Positions 58,155-64,000 of a DNA stretch of 64,000 bases are shown piece after piece; the stretch's first letter is position 1; every line of letters begins with the position of its first letter. A model generated the notes under the pieces. It did not search any database. It saw only the letters and a list, made by a program, of their open reading frames with translations, and was not told the DNA's origin. This stretch comes from Albugo candida. Taxonomy: Eukaryota > Oomycota > Peronosporomycetes > Albuginales > Albuginaceae. Location of the stretch: positions 310,001 to 374,000 of the forward strand of contig CAJNAR010000149.1 of NCBI GenBank assembly GCA_905220665.1. The letters are read 5' to 3'. The position numbers and the translations under genes are program-made.

Positions 58155-59625
58155 AAACTTGGGTAGTGTCGGCCAAGTATCGTTGAAGCTCTACTCTCCT
58201 TCCGACATCACACCACCGAACACCACAACTTCCGCGGTCATTACCTCCACTCCACTATCTGGAGGAAAACCCAGCTCCACCAGGACCATCACAACCAGTA
58301 GAGTCGGTTGGGGATATAACCATACAGGTGGCTCGTTACCGTGTGGAGCTACTTCGACACATACTTTTGAAAGTACAGCCTCGTCATTACTTGTCGCTGT
58401 TGCTCGCATCTATGGAGTTGGATACATATAATTGAAGCGGTGGCCAATCCATTGTATGGAACCCGCTTTGAAATGACTCCTGAGAACAGGAATGCCAAAA
58501 AGGTATCGAACCATTTGTTTTCTAAAGCGCCACACAAAGGTCGAAAGGAGATCGACCAAATTGAGTTGGTCGATCTCCTTAGATTTGCAGTGACAGTGTA
58601 ACAAATCTTTTTCTTCGTACTGTCCTGGTTATAATACAGCTGCAGAATGAGCGAATGAAGTTTATAAAACGGTCAAGGCTGAGTAAAGATTGATTTTCTG
58701 TGAGCTATTGCCTCCAACCCGTCCGAATCGTCCGGAACACATCTCGTCTTGGTAATTTTAAGACACCACTCGATCCAGCTTTCGATGCTTCGAGTGGAAC
58801 GATTCGACACGAATCAGGTCGCTAAGCGTTTTTGGAATAGCTTTAGCATCTGGGTGTGGTAGAACCTTGGCGAATATCATATCCTGACGATAAAGTATTT
58901 ACAAGACCATAACCGCGCGAGAATCGATCACCTTACATCTGCATGTTGGGCGAGCATTCAGGAGATCATCTGGCACAAAAAGTAACTTTTGCGAATTCTA
59001 CTAATTCACTGGAACGAGATTATCGGAATTGTTCATTACGACTATTCGAATATCCTCATTTGTTGAAGTAATCGAATTGGAAGTGAATTTCGTGCTAAAC
59101 AGGTGCGGACAACTTCGAATCCCAGAAAAATGTGGGAAAGTTGAAAGACGAAAATCAAGAAAAAGCTCCAGGCAATTCGAAAATTGCACAAGATAGCCGA
59201 ATTCATGTTAAGTCTACATAGCGTGTTTGGAAGCCGCAGCAGCTCGATATCACACTCAGGACACCAAATCAGTCACGGTATTTTTTCGAATCAAGTATAA
59301 AAAAGTTCAGGATTTCGGTCGAGAACAACGCTAGGTACAACCAATGAAAGTTTTCATCAGCACGTGAAGCATATGGAGAGCTCGTCCAACCATTTTTTGC
59401 CATCGGATAGTTCTTGTCATCGCATGCCGATGGAAAATACTACTTAGATATGTCGCACCGTGACATCGGACCCAAGGGAAATTACTGACGTATCAGGGAT
59501 CCTTGAGGAGGTTAAATGGGATATTTCGATAGCTAATAGACGACCTAGTTGATCCATGTGCAAGAAATCAGAAAAAGGTACTGGATTGGATTGAAGGATC
59601 CCTTGAGTCAGAAGAGCAAGACCGT
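58155..59625 (+). mobile_element. LINE relic, plus strand, internally deleted
   Basis: The segment 58155-58600 matches ORF1 of the full-length LINE (QVSLKLYSPSDITPP versus QISLELNSPPSISPP; the ATGGAGTTGGAT and AAGCGGTGGCCAATCC blocks). From about 58750, GGTAATTTTAAGACACCACT onward matches ORF2 from 49996. Similarity continues to about 59620 (RNQKKVLDWIEGSLESEEQD versus RKQKKLLDSIQVSLASAEQE). About 1.3 kb of the parent between ORF1 and ORF2 is missing. Stops and indels are frequent. Confidence 0.85.
58545..58580. repeat. Perfect 15-bp hairpin inside the LINE relic
   Basis: AAGGAGATCGACCAA (58545-58559), a 6-nt spacer ATTGAG, and the exact reverse complement TTGGTCGATCTCCTT (58566-58580). The corresponding parent sequence near 48745 is only a partial palindrome. 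Confidence 0.9.
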
Positions 59626-60165
59626 CGTGATGGTGGGTGGCTCGTACGTGAGTCTGGGAGGAATGTATTCGACTGCGATTCTTTCCGAATATCCGTGCTT
59701 AAAGCCTTCACGACCGTGCTTGCAGTTTTTTTCAGATGGAATGTTGCGCAAACAGTTCGAACGTTCACAGGTTTGGACAGTTATTATATGCCGTAGGCTA
59801 TTGTAAATAGCGTTGCGACATGCTGTTGTAAATGGGATGGGGGCTTATGATCAACATCTTCATGATTGGAAACCAATCCGATATATAGCGTACAGTGTAC
59901 GGTGCATGTCCATCATTGTATCATGGCCAGTACGGTACAAATAGACGTGTGGTACACATCAGTCTAGTTCATATCTATTGGATAATAAACCAATGGCTGC
60001 GGGCGAACCCTTCCGTTAGGCTTAGAAAAACTAGTGTAGTGAACTAAGGACCTTAAGAAAATAGTATATATACTTTTGCTTTACATTGCTGTGTAGTGTA
60101 TCCGGATTATTCCAGCCCTCTGATCAAGCGCCTCGAGTAGTCTCACCCGGAGACCACCACAGAGA
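59626..60165 (+). repeat. Possible 5' LTR / leader of a degenerate retrotransposon
   Basis: Non-coding sequence with LTR-like features: an AATAAA at about 59984, a TATA-like AGTATATATAC near 60063, and coding-like retroelement sequence starting just after. No second copy (3' LTR) was found before the window ends, so this is weak. Confidence 0.3.
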
Positions 60166-63100
60166 TGTTTGGTATACAGCTACGAAAATGTACCAAGCAA
60201 TAAGAAGAGAGAGGACGCTCTAAGGTCAGGAACTCGACGACCAAGGAGATGTCGTCATGTCGGAAGTTCCAATACCCATTTTCCAGGCGGTGTAAGCTCC
60301 AAGGATGGCGAGTACCGACCGCGAATTCCTAGCAGAACGAAAAAGAGCGAGAATCCAGTACGAAAGACTGGTGAAAAGAAACGATGGCGTCAATGCCGTT
60401 TCAATAAGAGACTCTGTTGGTCCCATTGTGTAGGAAGCGCTGGTGAACTGGATTTATAATGTGGACTCAGAGGAGGATATCACGGAGGAGATGGTTCTAA
60501 CGTTTGTAAAGAAAAAGCGCGAGATTGGTGCTATGGATGGAAACGCTGGAGCAATCCCTCAAGTCTTCGCAAATTTAGAAATGGATTTGGATGTGCCAGA
60601 TACCTATTCCTGATGCTTGAAGATGTTTCATGAATTCGAGCAAAGGTCTAAACGAGCCATTCTGTCGGGATATCTTGAGAAGAACCCTAAAGAACAACGA
60701 AATTTCTCGTCAACGCGGTTAGACCTATAGAGCTTAGTTCACAATCCGTCGAATGGTCAAGTTTGAAGTCGATGGCATGAGGTCAGAGCCGAAGATGCTA
60801 TTCAAAGAATTGACAAAAAAGCAGCACAAATCAATGAGTCTTATTTGGCAGCAAACTTTCTCGGGACTGCCACTGGAGACATCAAACCGATAGGATGTGA
60901 CGCTGAATAAGTGAAACGACCAATAGAAAAGTCGAGAAATCAGAGAGTCAAAGATTACACACATGCACAAATGGCCTTGGGTAAAACTAGCGTTGCAACC
61001 GCTGCATTAAAGAAGCTTAAGAGAACCGAAGCAGGGATGCTAGAATTGGGGTCAAGATCACTGTATGAGTGAATGTTCGAGCTGAATCGAAGGTTGAAGA
61101 AAGAAGTGGCTGCACAAAAACGGGCCAAATTTTCAGCGAAGAAGTTACGACGTTTGAGTGGCGCTAAACAAAGAAGTGTTTGAAGTGGACAGTGGAAAGT
61201 TATTACTACTACTTCTTGTCCAGATAACGGAGTAGATTATACCGTTATGTCGGAGAGCTTGGTCAAAAGATTGGTCGATGCCGTAATGAAGGTCAATGTG
61301 AAGAGCATTTAGTCAAGAAAGTGCCGCACGGGAAACGTGGAAATGTTCAAAGACTGTTGCCAAAAAGTGAACATGCACTTGTGTCTGCAGACTTCAGTTG
61401 GTCCTGTGAAGTTCCCGGATACGGATTGTTACATTGTTCAAGAAGCATCGTGGGAAATGCTTATTGAAAAATCTTTGAAGGATTATTGGATAAATCAGCT
61501 CTCATTTGGATGGACGACCTGTTGTTGTTTGCAAGCGATGAGGTCATTTTTCTCAAGATGTTTTGAATTTTGTGAAAATGTTCAGATTGAAGGTCAACTC
61601 TGATAAAACCAGTCCGTTCATGAAAGAAGCTAGATGGTGTAAGAAAATTTATAATGGAGATGGCCGGTCAAATTGTCTGGAACGCCAGGAACAAAACGAG
61701 TGGCGAGAGGTATGTCATTAGTATTGCATCAGGAGCAGATGGATTGCTTTCAGATAGCTAAGGAGCTCTGAATGAAAAGCGTGAAGCTGCATCAGTTGGT
61801 CAAAACCGCTGTGGTGTGTCTGTTTACGGATGTAAGCTTGTTTATAGGAGTGTAGTAGTAACCCAAGTGGAAGAGTGGGAGTCGTCATTACCCGTGGAGA
61901 AACAAGCAGTCATATTCCTGTCTGGCTTTTTTAGTAAAGCCGAATTAAATTGGGCGGTCAATGAGAAGGAGGCGTTTCCTCTTATTCTGGCTCTGGAAAG
62001 GCAGACTATATTCTTCGTCTTTTGAATGGAATCAGAATGTATCGTGATCACAAGAATCTCATTCGTATTTTTGCTCCAGACCGAAACACAAAAAAGAGCT
62101 CAGTTGAAAGAATTCATCAGTGAATCATTGAACTGATGTCCTTCGTATATAATCCTTATCATATCGCAGGAACTTTGAATGTTTGGGCAGATATCCTTTG
62201 TCGCTGATTAGATGCACCAGATGAGCTCAAGTCAATAAGAAAGTTGAGTAGAAACCCCACTTCCGTCTCCGACCAATATTCTCCTATCGAGTCATTGGGA
62301 GCAGAAAATATTCCCTTGCCAGCATATGAAGTTATAGGGCAGATGAAGAAGACATATTCTCCCTGTGGAGTTGCCGGTTTGAAATTTTGCAAGTTGAAAC
62401 AAGCTTGGAAGAAAGAGGGGCTAATTTGGATCCCCAATCAAGATGTGGAAATCAGTATTCGACTACTGATTATTGGACACCATGGTATAGCAGGACATCG
62501 GGTTTCAAAGGCTTTATCATCCATGCTGGGAGGAAAGTCTGGATACATCAGCTTCAAGCCAATTGCGAACTGTCTTATCTGTTCACAAACCAAGGGGGGG
62601 GGGGAATTATTTCGAGACCGTGGAGCACTGTACTTGGACACCCCAAACGGAACGAGCGATTGCATTGAGATTACTGCTTTGGTGGTACATCGTACAATGG
62701 GTAGCAATGGGTGCTCGTATTGAAAGATGCTTCAATTCATTATTGTTTATTGCGTGCTTGTGACAACCCGAGTGCTGAAAGTGCTGCTTCGTGCATGCTT
62801 AAAAGAAATATGCTCATGATGATGCCAAAAATTTGGGTCAGAGATAGCGGAACTCACTCCAAAAACAAAGTGATCACTGATCTCCCTCGTCTTACCGGAT
62901 CCTCATGAGAATATATTCTTGCGTATTGTCATGGAAAAACGGAAGTGTAGAGCGCGTCAATAGAGATTTACTTTAGGTGCTGAGGGCTACGGTGGCAGAA
63001 ATGAAACTGGGTATGAAGAAATGGCCTGATATTATCTCAAGTGTTATGAGAATTTTGAATCAAACTCCTCATTAATCGCTCGAGGGAAGAAGTGCCACTG

Positions 63101-63400
63101 AATGTTTTACAGTATTGAAGCCAGATACTCCATTAGATCGTGTTACGATTGATGATATGGCTAGCCTGAGCGCACTGGAAAGGCGTACATGTGGTGCAGA
63201 TTTTGCACCAGTCACTAGTCGATACCCATATGAAGATTGCTGATGAAGTGGAGAGAAGAAAACTCTAGAGTCAACTGGCTCAGAGAGGTGTGCAACCTGC
63301 GTTATTTACTGCTGGTGCGAAAGTTTCCCGATCCTTTAAGTACCCTAGACAGCTGAAGTTGACAGCGTTGAATTTGATGGATACAAGGTTGCAAACAACT
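60166..63400 (+). mobile_element. Degenerate Ty3/gypsy-like LTR retrotransposon
   Basis: Broken plus-strand fragments appear in pol order. Protease-like DNGVDYTVMSESLVKRL is near 61217. A reverse-transcriptase core reading WMDDLLLFASD is near 61510-61545. RNase H follows (LPVEKQAVIFLSGFFSKAEL then NWAVNEKEAFPLILAL at about 61890-62000, then YRDHKNLIRIF). The integrase zinc-binding domain (GHHGIAGHRVSKAL ... CLICSQTK) is at about 62475-62600. A late IN segment (DTHMKIADEVERRKL, then RGVQPALFTAGAKVSRSF) is near 63220-63340. RNase H and integrase follow RT, the Ty3/gypsy order. Upstream gag-like sequence (60430-60620) is poorly conserved. Many stops and frameshifts mean it is dead. Confidence 0.75.
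62594..62604 (+). repeat. G11 homopolymer in the integrase relic
   Basis: Eleven consecutive G within the zinc-binding part of the integrase fragment. This is the longest G run noticed and the kind of site where slippage or sequencing error changes the frame. Confidence 0.8.
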
Positions 63401-64000
63401 CTGTAAATAGGTAACTTAAACCTCTAAAAGTCTTACTCCTATAAAATAGTTAGCTAGCTGAAGAAAGCCTTCTCATATCTTGAAGAAAGAGTTTAAGAAA
63501 ATCAAACGAAATGTTCTTGTGACTGCCGAGTAGATTAGACTTTACCTAATCCAGGTCTTCAGGTGTTATGACTAGCAGACGATGCACCCTGCCTTTTGAT
63601 TTCCTTCTATATGGTCTATTCTGATCAATGTAGCGAATGGAGTGTTTAGAGTTGTAGATGAGCACATTCCTACTGACGAAAACGCAGTGTTGCCGGATAT
63701 TTTTTTGTGTCTGCCCAGATATCTAGTGCAGCTATGTTCTGCAGCGCATGATAAGCAATGAGTAGACAAACTAACATACTGAAACGCCGACCGGACCAAC
63801 CAGCCTCATTTTTAGATTGCTGTGGACGTCACAGAGAAGTGGCAAATCATGTACTCATTTTGAGACAATACGTACACGTACCTTAGTCAAGAATGTATTA
63901 CGCTTTGACGCTCAGAGCTTCCCGGATTTATCGCACAAGGATTTGTAAAATGGTGTGTTGTGCAGAAAATCAAGCTTCATTTCAATGCATCGGCTTGTAC
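63401..64000. other. Right-hand edge, nothing firmly recognised
   Basis: Possibly the tail of the gypsy-like relic. Short plus-strand pieces (VDEHIPTDENAVLPD near 63652) could be a decayed C-terminal domain. A 75-codon minus-strand frame (63572-63799) has no family features. Confidence 0.35.

Noticed and set aside
1..64000. CRISPR arrays, bacterial operons or prokaryotic insertion sequences
   Set aside because: No regularly spaced repeats; the window is eukaryotic with spliceosomal introns throughout.

Overview
This is a eukaryotic window, best explained as an oomycete nuclear genome. Genes are intron-bearing and closely packed, frequently convergent with 50-120 bp between stops. Introns are tiny: nearly all those I could place by protein continuity are 47-63 nt. 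The gene set includes a receptor fused to a phosphatidylinositol-phosphate kinase, a stramenopile/oomycete hallmark. Moderate AT content and very short introns suggest a white-rust type (Albugo-like) species. That genus-level guess is inference only.

Left part (1-26.6 kb) is a gene-dense housekeeping block. It holds a hypothetical ORF, a coiled-coil protein (minus), a prolyl 4-hydroxylase fused to a hydroxyproline GlcNAc-transferase (Skp1 modification/oxygen sensing), sphingosine-1-phosphate lyase (minus), an RHBDL4-type rhomboid protease, a membrane-associated histidine phosphatase (minus), a large protein joining a reductase-like domain to FYVE, armadillo and BTB domains, an ATG11/FIP200-type autophagy scaffold, a myosin, a ZZ zinc-finger protein, and a USP14/Ubp6 deubiquitinase (minus). 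Coordinates for these multi-exon genes were worked out exon by exon. Every fully assembled exon set sums to a multiple of three.

Middle part (26.6-46.9 kb) alternates genes with decayed sequence. It has an inverted repeat at 28.7-29.1 kb, a LINE relic on the minus strand (29.3-31.3 kb), the receptor-PIPK gene (33.2-36.5 kb, minus), a DDI1 ubiquitin receptor/protease (39.1-40.9 kb), a kinase-like pseudogene (41.6-42.1 kb), ribosomal protein S10 (minus), and an SAP30BP/HCNGP-like protein.

Right part (46.9-64 kb) is mobile-element territory. A near-intact LINE of about 7.1 kb sits inside a tRNA-like (SINE-like) sequence, flanked by a perfect 17-bp target-site duplication. Its ORF2 is broken by two single-base indels. 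Beyond it lie about 4 kb of unrecognised decayed sequence, a second LINE relic (58.2-59.6 kb) and a degenerate Ty3/gypsy-like retrotransposon (60.1-63.4 kb).

Functional themes are ubiquitin/proteasome handling (USP14, DDI1, RHBDL4-like rhomboid), phosphoinositide and lipid signalling (FYVE protein, receptor-PIPK, S1P lyase) and autophagy. They are neighbours only; nothing suggests an operon-like unit.
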